Of a stretch of DNA of 43,792 nt, positions 36,288-43,792 are shown one piece after another (the first letter of the stretch is position 1; each line of letters begins with the position of its first letter). The notes under the pieces were generated by a model, which did not search any database, was not told the DNA's origin, and was given only the letters and a program-made list of their open reading frames with translations. Both the position numbers and the translations under genes were made by a program. This stretch comes from an uncultured Gammaproteobacteria bacterium (GTDB lineage Bacteria; Pseudomonadota; Gammaproteobacteria; Arenicellales; JAANXG01): NCBI GenBank assembly GCA_947258975.1, contig CAMYKK010000018.1, positions 1 through 43,792 of the forward strand, in the 5' to 3' direction.

Positions 36288-36661
36288 GATTTCACACTCC
36301 GCGGCGGTTAGTTACCCAACGAACCAAAGCTCCAGCCGCTATACTCCGGTCGTTATTACTAGCATATCCGTGCCAGTGCGTTCTCCTGGGATGGACGCTA
36401 CTGTGGCCGGCTGAAGCCGGTACCGGATACGTTCCCATGAATGTCCCCACGTAAAGTGCCGGCGGCGGATCACAGCCAACAACGTTGGATGACGCGGCAA
36501 GCGGGCACATGCTTTAGGGTGCCCATTCAGTCGATCAGATTGCGAACCACTGGGCGTCGGCACCACCGGCAAACTTCAGCTTGCGCCGACTTAACGCATC
36601 AACGCGCTCGGAATCGATCCTGATCGTGGCGCCCGCGCTTGATACGAAGATCGAACCCGGC
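36288..36661. other. Gap between the two cytochrome genes
   Basis: No protein-like frame. It contains a short GC-rich hairpin (GCCGGCTGAAGCCGGTACCGG near 36410) that could weaken read-through from the upstream cytochrome gene. Its exact role is unknown. Confidence 0.35.
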
Positions 36662-37774
36662 TTATCTTGGGTCCTGATTGGCATACAGGGAAGCGACACT
36701 TTCTATGATGGCCTCACTGTAGGGTAAGCTCATGTTGTGCATCAGCGAACTGCCGCGTTTGCCGTCGCGATATGCCCGCAATGCCCTAATCAGGTAGTCT
36801 CTATTCTGTCCGTGGATCTTCGGAATCGCCATCGCGGGATTGTCGATACCGGGAGCGTGACAACGGTCGCATTTTGCGGACAACTCGCGCACCGTTATGG
36901 GACCGGATTCCGCTGCTTGGGATTCTTGCGTTGCGTAAAACGCGGCGATGTCGGCGATTTCCTGATCGGTGTTGTCATCGAGCATGATGTCGTGGACCCG
37001 GGTCTGGTCCCGGTAGGATTTGATGGCGCTCACCAGATATTGTGCATCCTGTCCCGCAAGCGTCGGCGTCGTGGCGTCGTGGCTCACCCCCTTAGCGCCA
37101 TGGCAACCGCCACAGCGGGCGGTAAGCGGCTCGCCGGCAACCGGGTTGCCGACCGCAGGTCTGCCGCGTCGGACCGGGGTCTGGGATGCGTAATAGATGG
37201 CCAGGTTTTCCATCTCAATCTTGCTCATTCCACGCAGCATGGTTTCCATGGTGGCGATGTTGCGTGTGCCATGCAGATAGGCCTGCAGGGCGGACACGAA
37301 ATAACGCGGTTGCTGGCCCGCCAGACTCGGCATCCCAGGTGCGGTGGCATTGCCGTCTGCGCCGTGGCATCTGGCACAGGACTCGCTCGCCGCCTTACCC
37401 CGTTCATAGGGCGACAGCGTGAAGTCTTTTTTATCCGTCAGTGCCTCGAGCCGCGGCAGGGTGGAGTAAAAGGCGACGATATCGTGCATCTCTTGCGTGC
37501 GCAATTGTTTCGCCATATCGCGCAGTGCGGCGTGGGTGCGTTTTCCCTCTCTGTAAGCGAGCAAAGATGCGTACAGATACCCATCCACCTGTGCCGCCAA
37601 ATGCGGAATACCGGGCGCAACCCCTTTGCCGTCCAGCCCATGGCATCCCGCGCAGTGGGCCGCGGCCAAAGCCTTGCCGGCGTTGACATCGGGTTGCACA
37701 GTTTTTGTTTCTTGTTCGTCGGCGCAACCGGCCAACAGCAGTGATAAGCAGGCAAATAAAGCAAGATGTTTCAT
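36662..37774 (-). CDS. Tetrahaem c-type cytochrome lipoprotein (four c4-like repeats)
   Basis: 370 residues. The signal peptide ends LLLAGC, a lipobox, so the protein is probably an outer-membrane or periplasm-facing lipoprotein. Four CxxCH sites follow (CAGCH, CARCH, CGGCH, CDRCH), one in each repeat of about 90 residues; each repeat has the motif HLA/SLAGQxxYxxxxLxAYxxGxR and ends in a Met-containing helix as a sixth ligand candidate (repeat 1 MAKQL, 2 MLRGM, 4 MHNMS). That is a tandem duplication of the c4 unit, twice that of the dihaem protein downstream. The start at 37774 gives a proper lipoprotein signal; the frame extends 29 codons upstream without one. RBS GAGG lies upstream. Confidence 0.88.
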   Translation of the reverse strand: MKHLALFACLSLLLAGCADEQETKTVQPDVNAGKALAAAHCAGCHGLDGKGVAPGIPHLAAQVDGYLYASLLAYREGKRTHAALRDMAKQLRTQEMHDIVAFYSTLPRLEALTDKKDFTLSPYERGKAASESCARCHGADGNATAPGMPSLAGQQPRYFVSALQAYLHGTRNIATMETMLRGMSKIEMENLAIYYASQTPVRRGRPAVGNPVAGEPLTARCGGCHGAKGVSHDATTPTLAGQDAQYLVSAIKSYRDQTRVHDIMLDDNTDQEIADIAAFYATQESQAAESGPITVRELSAKCDRCHAPGIDNPAMAIPKIHGQNRDYLIRALRAYRDGKRGSSLMHNMSLPYSEAIIESVASLYANQDPR

Positions 37775-38012
37775 TGAATAACCTCGAGGTTCAAACATGC
37801 CGCATGACAATCCATAACTCGAACCCAACTTTGAAAAATTGTGTTGAGCGTCGATCATCATCGCACAACGAAAGAGCGTGTCGCAATAACTTCATCAGCC
37901 GCCGCCGGCCACTGCGGTAACCCTCCAACTTCGTCTCGCACTGCGTTCGATAGGTTGATTTCCGCCACTCGGTAGCCCGGTAATTCTCCAGCAGTCAGCC
38001 AAGGATTAGGGA
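37775..38012. other. Short gap between c-b fusion and tetrahaem lipoprotein
   Basis: About 240 bases with no protein-like frame, no recognised repeat and no clear terminator. The two genes are read in the same direction and could share a transcript. Confidence 0.35.
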
Positions 38013-40007
38013 TCATGCCATCACCACATTCTCCCAGAAGCCAACCAAGACCAAGACCAGCAGCGTCAGCCCGACGAGGATCAGGGTGGCGCCTAAAATC
38101 TTGGACCCAAGCGTCATGGGCCGCGACGGCGCGTCCACCAGGTAATTTTCCAGTTCGCCGCGTTCCAGTAAGCGCTGGTATTCCAGGGTGTGTTCGTGCT
38201 TGTATTCCTCCAGCGGCATCACGCCGGTGAACATAACGATGTCCTGTGGCAGTTTATCCGGCCGGAAATGGACATTGAAGAAATGCACCGAGAACAAGAA
38301 CACTGCAGCCAGGAACGCCTCCTCGCCGTGCACGATGGTCGCCACATTGAACACCCAGCCGGGCAACACCGAGGCGGTTACCGACGGAAACCACAGCATA
38401 GCGCCGCTGATGCCGATGATCGCCATGCCCCAGAAGGGTGCCCAGTAGTCAAATTTCTCCCAATAAGCCCAGCGGTCAAACACCGGGCGCGGCGCCAAGC
38501 CGAAGAACCACTTGAACATGGCCGCCGCTTGATTGAGGTCATCGAGATTGGGCACCAGGGAATTAGGGCCAAACCACTTCCACGTGTTACGGGTTTTAAT
38601 GATGTGATAGGCAAAGAAAATCAAGTGTCCGAAAAACAAGGTGATGAAGGTCAGCGCCGCCATGCGGTGCAGCAGCGCCGCAATTTTCGGTCCGCCGATC
38701 GATTTCATGACCGTCTGTGCCCAGGCACTCTCCGCGAACAGCGCAGAGGTGCCCGTGAGTACCAACGTCATCACCGCCAGCGCCAGCAACAGATGCGAGA
38801 TTCGCCATGCTAGGCTCCAGCGCTTGATGTACCGCCCGCTCGCGTCGGGCAGTTTATCCGTTTGAATATGGGGCGCGCTCTTGCCTTCCTTGCGGTCTTT
38901 GTATTCGCGGTAAAACCATAGTGCGGAGTGCAACCAAAAGAAGGCAAATACCCCGGCCAGCAGCCCGATCATGAATTTGGATGCGATCCACATAAACGGA
39001 TAACGGCTGAAGTCGGCGGTATTGCCGTGTGGGTGAAAGCTTACGAATCCCTTCGTCGCGTTCGCGTGGCACGTGCGGCAGGTTTCCAGGCGGTTGTCTA
39101 GATGCATCCTCGACGCCTCGTCATTCACCCGCTGAATCTGGTGATGTCCATGGCAGTCGTAGCATTTTGCGGTGTAGGCATAACCCAGTGTGGTAACTTG
39201 CCCATGATACGTGCCGGTATAGGTTTTCAGTTGTTGGCCATGGCAGTTTCCACAATTAGCGGTTATGGTCAGTTTGGTCGTATCGAGTCCGGGCGATTCG
39301 ATTTCATGGGTTGTGTGGCAATCGACGCAAACGGCGGCATTCGGATTGCGTTCCTGCGTTACTTCCCTCCCGTGCACCGATGTCATGTAAGTCTTTGCCA
39401 CGTCTGCGTGACACTTTCCGCACACCTCGGGTATCTGTAATCGAAAATCCCAACGGGCCTTGGTACCCAGGGGCGCGAAGGTGTGGGGATTATGACAATC
39501 GGAACAATACGCGTTGGGTTCAGCGAGGTCTTGCTTGCTGGGCCGCGCATGAACGGAGCCCATGTAGCTCTTGATCTTGTCAACCACCACATCGACCCGT
39601 TTGTATTCCTTCACTCCGTTCTCGTTTTGCGTCGCCATCGTGTCTAGATGACAGTTCAAGCAGTTCACGGCGTCTCTTTTCTCGTTTCTACGGTGCGGAA
39701 TTTGCACGATGTCCCAGTGGCAATCCACGCAAGCACGCCGCGAGTGCACGCTTTGTTTGAACAATTCCGGCGAGACATATAGCTTGCGCATGGACTGCTT
39801 ACCGGGCTCTCCCGTGGGAACACCAAAACCCTCGTAACCATGACATCCCAAGCACAGCTCATTCTTGGGTTTCGCATCACGGCTTCCGGCTGCCGCGTCG
39901 CCACGTAGACCTACCTGGGCTTGGGCGTCCGCCAACCAGCCGTCCGGTGCCGCCGCCAGCGCGATGACACAGGCAAGAATCCATACTGTTGATCTCGAAA
40001 TACGCAT
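38013..40007 (-). CDS. Nonahaem c / cytochrome b fusion, CbcL-like quinone oxidoreductase
   Basis: 664 residues. A signal peptide (1-about 30) is followed by a periplasmic domain with nine CxxCH haem sites (CLGCH, CVDCH, CLNCH, CSDCH, CGKCH, CVDCH, CGNCH, CYDCH, CRTCH; about 30-320), many with further His residues nearby for bis-His ligation (HTFAP, HGREV, HGQVTT, HGHH). The C-terminal part has six hydrophobic helices with His in the expected places for two b haems (RISHLLLALAV, LLHRMAALTF, GHLIFFAYHI, VHGEEAFLAAV, VHFFNVHF), the HydC/FdnI cytochrome b561 fold. The same layout, nine c haems plus diheme b, is that of Geobacter CbcL, which moves electrons between menaquinone and periplasmic carriers. 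The lipoprotein and dihaem cytochromes on the same strand would be partners. Homology is judged by layout only. Confidence 0.85.
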   Translation of the reverse strand: MRISRSTVWILACVIALAAAPDGWLADAQAQVGLRGDAAAGSRDAKPKNELCLGCHGYEGFGVPTGEPGKQSMRKLYVSPELFKQSVHSRRACVDCHWDIVQIPHRRNEKRDAVNCLNCHLDTMATQNENGVKEYKRVDVVVDKIKSYMGSVHARPSKQDLAEPNAYCSDCHNPHTFAPLGTKARWDFRLQIPEVCGKCHADVAKTYMTSVHGREVTQERNPNAAVCVDCHTTHEIESPGLDTTKLTITANCGNCHGQQLKTYTGTYHGQVTTLGYAYTAKCYDCHGHHQIQRVNDEASRMHLDNRLETCRTCHANATKGFVSFHPHGNTADFSRYPFMWIASKFMIGLLAGVFAFFWLHSALWFYREYKDRKEGKSAPHIQTDKLPDASGRYIKRWSLAWRISHLLLALAVMTLVLTGTSALFAESAWAQTVMKSIGGPKIAALLHRMAALTFITLFFGHLIFFAYHIIKTRNTWKWFGPNSLVPNLDDLNQAAAMFKWFFGLAPRPVFDRWAYWEKFDYWAPFWGMAIIGISGAMLWFPSVTASVLPGWVFNVATIVHGEEAFLAAVFLFSVHFFNVHFRPDKLPQDIVMFTGVMPLEEYKHEHTLEYQRLLERGELENYLVDAPSRPMTLGSKILGATLILVGLTLLVLVLVGFWENVVMA

Positions 40008-40615
40008 TTTCTCGTTATTGCCTTTTTGCCACCTATTTCGCCAACCCGCGGTCTTGGCGCCGGCGGACAATCTCTCTTAACTCTACACCGCTGAAGTCAA
40101 AGACCCACTAAGATATGGGAAACGCAGAGACTTCTGGCTGGGGTAATCGTCAGCTTGTGACTGATTTCCCTGCATCGTGGAGAAACCGGCCCCATGACCG
40201 AATTACAAGTCTTACATTTTCACGCGGTCCCGCTTACCCTGATTCCCGGAGTCCCGCAGACATGATACATCCCAATATTATATGCGCCCAATCGCCGCGA
40301 TGACCGCGGCACGCGCTAAAAGGCCGCGTCGTCGTCCTGTCACCGTGTGCGCAAACCGGAGGCGTGAAGCGTAAACAGCCGTAACCCCTGGATTTTCTGT
40401 TACTTCTTACGAGGCTGTCCACCCCAGACAAAGCTGTATAGCGCATGTGTTTTTCAACTTCCGTGACATAGATCAAGCGATGGCGGCTAGGATAGCCTAT
40501 CGCAGCCGCGCTGCGGAGCGAATGGCCAGGCCCCTGGCCGGTTGGACGATCCACCCGATGGCGTGCATTACGGTACCGGCGGGGGCACGGTCCCAAGGTC
40601 GTATTTTGCGATGGA
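40008..40615. other. Gap upstream of the cytochrome cluster
   Basis: About 600 bases with no protein-like frame. It must contain the promoter of the leftward cytochrome genes. The only motif seen is an FNR/ANR-like box at 40463-40476. No tRNA, repeat or riboswitch recognised. Confidence 0.4.
40463..40476. promoter_or_regulatory. Possible FNR/ANR-type site
   Basis: GTGAC-ATAG-ATCAA differs from the FNR consensus TTGAT-N4-ATCAA at two bases of the left half. It is 456 bases before the c-b fusion start, far for direct activation unless the transcript has a long leader. Confidence 0.3.
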
Positions 40616-41374
40616 TTACTGCGGAGTCAGCAGGTCGTCGGTCCCCGTCAGCTCACGTGCCGTCAGCAACGGATCTAAGCTTTCGGCCTCAACTAGGGGG
40701 TGCTTGTCGCGAGCCAGGGCGCCGCGCACCTCGAGGTTGCGGCGGAGGACATTGAAGATCAAGTTACGACGGGCCGTTGGGCCGCTCTCGTTTTTCGAGC
40801 TTTGCCAGAGCAGGTCAATCACCCGCAAGCTGGTGTCGCTGTCGGGGGGGGAGTGTGTGGGCTGGAAGAACAGGACCGGAAAATACACGCGGGCGTTGTT
40901 GACGTCCACGTGATTGGCCAGATAATGTAATCCACGGTGGACGCTGCACGCGCCGTGCAGTTCCTCAATGCCGAGAGTTAGCGGTAACGAGTCCACTACG
41001 TTGCCCTGTTGTTTGGCATCTTGATCCAGGCGTATGGCGTCAATGGTCTTGTTATGCACCATCAGTGTTGCGGATTGCCACTCGTGATTGTTGTCGTCGA
41101 CGGGAAGGATATAGCCGAGCTCCATACCATTTTCGGCGCTGTGCAAATAAACATGAGACAGTTCCTGCAGGTCGCGCAGGAATACCTCCAGTTCGGAAAC
41201 AAAGGTGGGGTGCTTGCGCATGAACTTGCGATCATGCAACTGTGGAAATGTCTCTTTGACGGGTTTGGAGTCCGCGGGGCGAATGAAACCTAAATCCGCA
41301 TTGCGATTGATGAAATAGAATCCTTGGACACCCGGATAACGCCGCACGAAGCGGGATACTGATTCGGGGGACAT
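40616..41374 (-). CDS. Conserved-looking protein of unknown function
   Basis: 252 residues, soluble, no signal peptide or membrane helix, two Cys at most. It contains short hydrophobic blocks (GVQGFYFINRNADLGFI, HVYLHSAENGMELGYILP, SATLMVHNKTIDAIRL, ARVYFPVLFFQP) in an alpha/beta-like pattern, which argues for a real protein. I recognise no family. It ends 608 bases upstream of the cytochrome fusion and is read in the same direction, so a link to that cluster is possible but not shown. Confidence 0.6.
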   Translation of the reverse strand: MSPESVSRFVRRYPGVQGFYFINRNADLGFIRPADSKPVKETFPQLHDRKFMRKHPTFVSELEVFLRDLQELSHVYLHSAENGMELGYILPVDDNNHEWQSATLMVHNKTIDAIRLDQDAKQQGNVVDSLPLTLGIEELHGACSVHRGLHYLANHVDVNNARVYFPVLFFQPTHSPPDSDTSLRVIDLLWQSSKNESGPTARRNLIFNVLRRNLEVRGALARDKHPLVEAESLDPLLTARELTGTDDLLTPQ

Positions 41375-41836
41375 AACGTGTTCCGCCCACTGGCTAATTC
41401 AGTTAATGGTACTTTACTCACGGCAGCGAACGCGCTTTGGGCGTCGTTACAAACAAACCGTTCGTCTGATGAAACACGCTGCAATTGACGCGATAATTGG
41501 CGGATATTCGGGGATGACCGCGACGTTTTACTCGTTAAACGGTAGGGTGTGCATCGCAGGCGGTATACGCTTGCACCGTGTCGCCTGGATGAACCATCCC
41601 GAATATTGCATCAAGCTGCGCCGCCCGTGTCTTTGGCGATACACCGCGTACAGCCGCGACGTCTAACCCAGGACATAACGATATCGATGCTACAGATTGC
41701 TTGGCAACACCAGGGGCGGGACTATCCCGGCCGTGGCTCGATCGCAAGCGCCCGTACTTGCACTTCACGCAACCCACAGCTGGCTAGGGGTTGCGTTCCA
41801 GCACGGCGTTCTTACCAATCGACCTTGCGGGGTGGT
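41375..41836. other. Gap upstream of ampD
   Basis: Divergent region for the unknown protein (leftward) and ampD (rightward). An in-frame open extension of ampD reaches back to 41549 but lacks conserved sequence. No RNA gene or repeat seen. Confidence 0.4.
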
Positions 41837-42406
41837 GTGCGTGTAAATCTGGATACCGGATTGATACAGGAGGCCCGCTTCGTCCCGTCGCCAAACTGTG
41901 ACGCGCGTCCCGCAGGCGCCGAAGTCGATGTTATCGTGATTCACTGCATCAGTTTGCCGCCTTGTCAATTTGGTAGTGATGATATCGAGGCATTCTTTTG
42001 CAATTGCCTCGACACGTCGCGGCATCCGTACTTTCACGAAATTCAAGGCCTCAAGGTATCAGCACATTTTCTTATCCGTAGAGGCGGTGAGTTGACTCAG
42101 TTCGTGCCCACGAATATGCGTGCGTGGCATGCGGGCGCGTCCGAGTTTCGCGGCCGTTGTGACGTCAACGATTTTTCCGTAGGCATTGAATTGGAGGGGA
42201 CCGAGGACCAGCCGTTCGCGGCGGCGCAATACGAGACCTTGATACAACTGACGCGATTGCTGATTGCCGTGTATCCGGGAATTAGCGACGCGCAGTTGGT
42301 GGGCCATTGCGATATCGCACCGATGCGCAAGACGGATCCAGGGCCGCATTTCGATTGGGACGAGTACCGCCGTCAATGCCGTGCCGGCTGGCGGACGCGT
42401 GCATGA
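41837..42406 (+). CDS. ampD: 1,6-anhydro-N-acetylmuramyl-L-alanine amidase AmpD
   Basis: Zinc amidase of the cytoplasm that splits anhydro-muropeptides during peptidoglycan recycling. Zinc ligands His in VIVIHCISLPP, His in GHCDIAPMRKTDPGPHFDW and its following Asp are visible, together with HFLIRRGGELTQFV, WHAGAS and FSVGIELEGT. GTG at 41837 gives 189 residues, the family length, and GGGG lies upstream. Loss of AmpD raises beta-lactamase expression in bacteria with ampR/ampC, not seen here. The stop overlaps the next start (ATGA). Confidence 0.92.
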   Translation: MRVNLDTGLIQEARFVPSPNCDARPAGAEVDVIVIHCISLPPCQFGSDDIEAFFCNCLDTSRHPYFHEIQGLKVSAHFLIRRGGELTQFVPTNMRAWHAGASEFRGRCDVNDFSVGIELEGTEDQPFAAAQYETLIQLTRLLIAVYPGISDAQLVGHCDIAPMRKTDPGPHFDWDEYRRQCRAGWRTRA

Positions 42407-43296
42407 GCCACCGGGCCCGAATGCGCGCGCGCATCCTGATCGGCGCTTGCATCGGCATCACGACGTGGGGTGCTGCGATGGCCGTTGTGGTCGTTGATGA
42501 CCGGGGGCAAAACTTCGAGTTCACCAAGCCGCCGCAACGAATCATCAGTCTCGCACCGAACCTTACCGAGCTGCTGTTTGCCGCGGGCGCCGGGTCCCGG
42601 GTAGTCGCGGTTTCGGAGCACAGCGATTATCCGGCGGATGCGTTGGCCTTGCCGAAAGTCGCCAATGCCCTGGGCGTGGATTTCGAGCGCGTTTTGGACC
42701 TGCAGCCGGATTTGGTGATTGCATGGCTTAGCGGTAATGGGCGCCGCGTGGTCGATCGTCTCGAGCACCTCGGTATCCGCGTGTTCGCTACCGAGCCGCG
42801 GCGGTTCGCGGACGTCGAACGCTTATTGTCCGTGTTCGGTCAGATTTCCGGATATCCGCGGCAGGGATCGAGTCGATCGTCTCGTTTTCGGCGACAAGTC
42901 GCCTCACTGCGAGACCGGTACGCATGGAAGTCTTCGATGTCGGTTTTTTATCAGCTCTCCCAGCGGCCATTGATGACCATAAACGGCGAGCACATGATCA
43001 GTGAGCTATTGAGATTGTGTGGGGGCGATAATATTTTTGGCGAGTACCGACTACTGGTTCCGACGGTCAGTGTCGAAGACGTCATGAAGCGCGACGCGGA
43101 AGTAATTCTGATTAGTTCGACGGTTCCCAACGTAAATCAGGTTCGCGCGCAATGGTTGACGATGAAGGACCTCAAAGCGGCGAAAACAGATCGAGTTTTT
43201 ATCGTCGATGCCGATCTCATCAACCGCCAGACCCCGCGGCTGGTGCAAGGCGCAGAACAGGTCTGCCGGCTGATCGATCGTGCTCGTTCGGATTGA
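42403..43296 (+). CDS. btuF: BtuF-like cobalamin/siderophore-type periplasmic binding protein
   Basis: 297 residues with an N-terminal signal (LIGACIGITTWGAAMA) and a class III binding-protein fold: QRIISLAPNLTELLFAAGAG, VVAVSEHSDYPADALALPKV, LQPDLVIAW. Family members deliver vitamin B12 (BtuF) or haem/siderophores to an ABC transporter. Overlap with ampD by four bases indicates co-translation. No btuC/btuD in the window. The neighbouring adenosyltransferase supports a B12 role. The PxxV/ALPK spacing and DVE motifs fit BtuF better than FhuD. Confidence 0.8.
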   Translation: MSHRARMRARILIGACIGITTWGAAMAVVVVDDRGQNFEFTKPPQRIISLAPNLTELLFAAGAGSRVVAVSEHSDYPADALALPKVANALGVDFERVLDLQPDLVIAWLSGNGRRVVDRLEHLGIRVFATEPRRFADVERLLSVFGQISGYPRQGSSRSSRFRRQVASLRDRYAWKSSMSVFYQLSQRPLMTINGEHMISELLRLCGGDNIFGEYRLLVPTVSVEDVMKRDAEVILISSTVPNVNQVRAQWLTMKDLKAAKTDRVFIVDADLINRQTPRLVQGAEQVCRLIDRARSD

Positions 43297-43539
43297 ACGA
43301 TATGTACCAGATGGGGGAGGGGGACAGACCCCGAAGTGCGGGGTGTGTCCGGAATGACACTCAGAGGCTAAAAAGTGCTGAATTGAGGGAGAATTTCCGG
43401 GTCCGTCGCCAGCAAGGATGCTGGCGCCGAGCCTATATGGAGGTATTGACGGCGTGTCCCGGGAATGGTCACTCGGTGCAGCGTGTCGTGGTCCCTTAAG
43501 TAAGTGCTATTCGGGCCTGTCCCCGTTTGCCCCACTTGG
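43297..43539. other. Convergent gap with hairpin
   Basis: An imperfect 11-pair hairpin with one mismatch lies at 43322-43350 (GGACAGACCCC / GGGGTGTGTCC), and a second GGCCTGTCCCC-like segment at about 43515. This GGGACAG/CTGTCCC type of sequence is reminiscent of dispersed repeats. It may stop btuF transcription. Confidence 0.4.
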
Positions 43540-43792
43540 TTAATCGCGAGACCAGAGCACGTCCGGGTGCCCGGCGGCACGGTTCAGATCCCGCGCCAAC
43601 ACGAATAACAGATCTGAAAGCCGGTTTAGAAATTGGCGGGAGACCGGTGAGACGTCCTCCGATTGTTTGGCCAATGTGACCAGGCGTCGTTCAGCGCGGC
43701 GGCAGACACCACGCGCGACATGGCATTGTGCGGCCGCGCGGCTGCCGCCCGGGAGAATAAATTCTTTCAAGGGTTCGAGTTGTGCATTGAAA
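43540..43792 (-). CDS. PduO-type cob(I)alamin adenosyltransferase, C-terminal end (partial)
   Basis: The gene runs off the right edge; only the last 84 residues or so are in the window. They read EPLKEFILPGGSRAAAQCHV, ARGVCRRAERRLVTLA, QFLNRLSDLLFVLARDLNRA, the diagnostic C-terminal half of PduO/CobA2-type ATP:cob(I)alamin adenosyltransferases. The helix with FILPGGS and the ARGVCRRAER helix carry ATP-binding residues. The enzyme makes adenosylcobalamin, which fits the BtuF-like neighbour. Convergent to btuF. Confidence 0.9.
   Translation of the reverse strand, partial: FNAQLEPLKEFILPGGSRAAAQCHVARGVCRRAERRLVTLAKQSEDVSPVSRQFLNRLSDLLFVLARDLNRAAGHPDVLWSRD

Noticed and set aside
41549-41836. Longer AmpD starting at 41549 or 41687
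   Set aside because: The added residues are rich in R, P, H and S and unlike the family; 189 residues from 41837 is the normal length.

Overview
The window looks like a chromosome segment of a gammaproteobacterium. The core gene order ispB(-)/rplU-rpmA-obgE-proB/rpsT(-)/murJ-DUF2203-ribF-ileS-lspA-fkpB-ispH, followed by a reversed fimT-pilV-pilW-pilX-pilY1-pilE cluster, is a known gammaproteobacterial arrangement, and the many c-type cytochromes suggest a respiratory, possibly sulfur- or metal-associated lineage (Chromatiales/Acidiferrobacterales-like). I cannot name the genus from sequence alone.

Left part (1-12.9 kb) is accessory DNA. It holds membrane proteins of unknown role (80-1860), two small secreted cysteine-rich proteins (a PAN-like domain protein and a tandem-duplicated 73-residue repeat protein), then a graveyard of mobile DNA: an IS21 end with part of istA, a group II intron reverse transcriptase cut off at that IS end and carrying an in-frame stop, an IS66 transposase whose catalytic core has been deleted, two related rve-type transposases each with a nonsense codon, and a tyrosine-recombinase tail. 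Between the wrecks sit three intact-looking type II toxin-antitoxin operons (VapBC-like, MazEF-like, HigBA-like), three of them with palindromic operators, and a Fic-family protein with a non-canonical active-site motif. Copies of the 3' part of a tRNA-Pro(CGG) gene at 6.8, 9.3 and 12.9 kb mark this stretch as one or more islands inserted at that tRNA.

Middle part (13-26.2 kb) is the core housekeeping block: quinone side-chain synthesis (ispB), ribosomal proteins L21 (with an unusual C-terminal helix-hairpin-helix extension), L27 and S20, the Obg GTPase, proline biosynthesis (proB), lipid II flippase (murJ), FAD synthesis (ribF), IleRS, lipoprotein signal peptidase, an FKBP isomerase and IspH.

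Next (26.4-34.5 kb, minus strand) is a compact type IV pilus minor-pilin operon, transcribed fimT-pilV-pilW-pilX-pilY1-pilE with start/stop overlaps; it makes the pilus tip/priming complex with the large PilY1 adhesin.

Right part (34.5-43.8 kb) has a Fur-superfamily regulator under a promoter covered by a long palindrome, tRNA-Thr(CGT), and a minus-strand respiratory cluster: a fusion of a nine-haem periplasmic cytochrome c domain with a six-helix cytochrome b domain (CbcL-like layout), followed by a tetrahaem lipoprotein and a dihaem cytochrome of c4-like repeats. The natural reading is quinol oxidation at the inner membrane feeding electrons to periplasmic carriers; the terminal acceptor is not in the window. 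The window ends with an unknown protein, ampD, a btuF-like binding protein and the 3' end of a PduO-type cobalamin adenosyltransferase.
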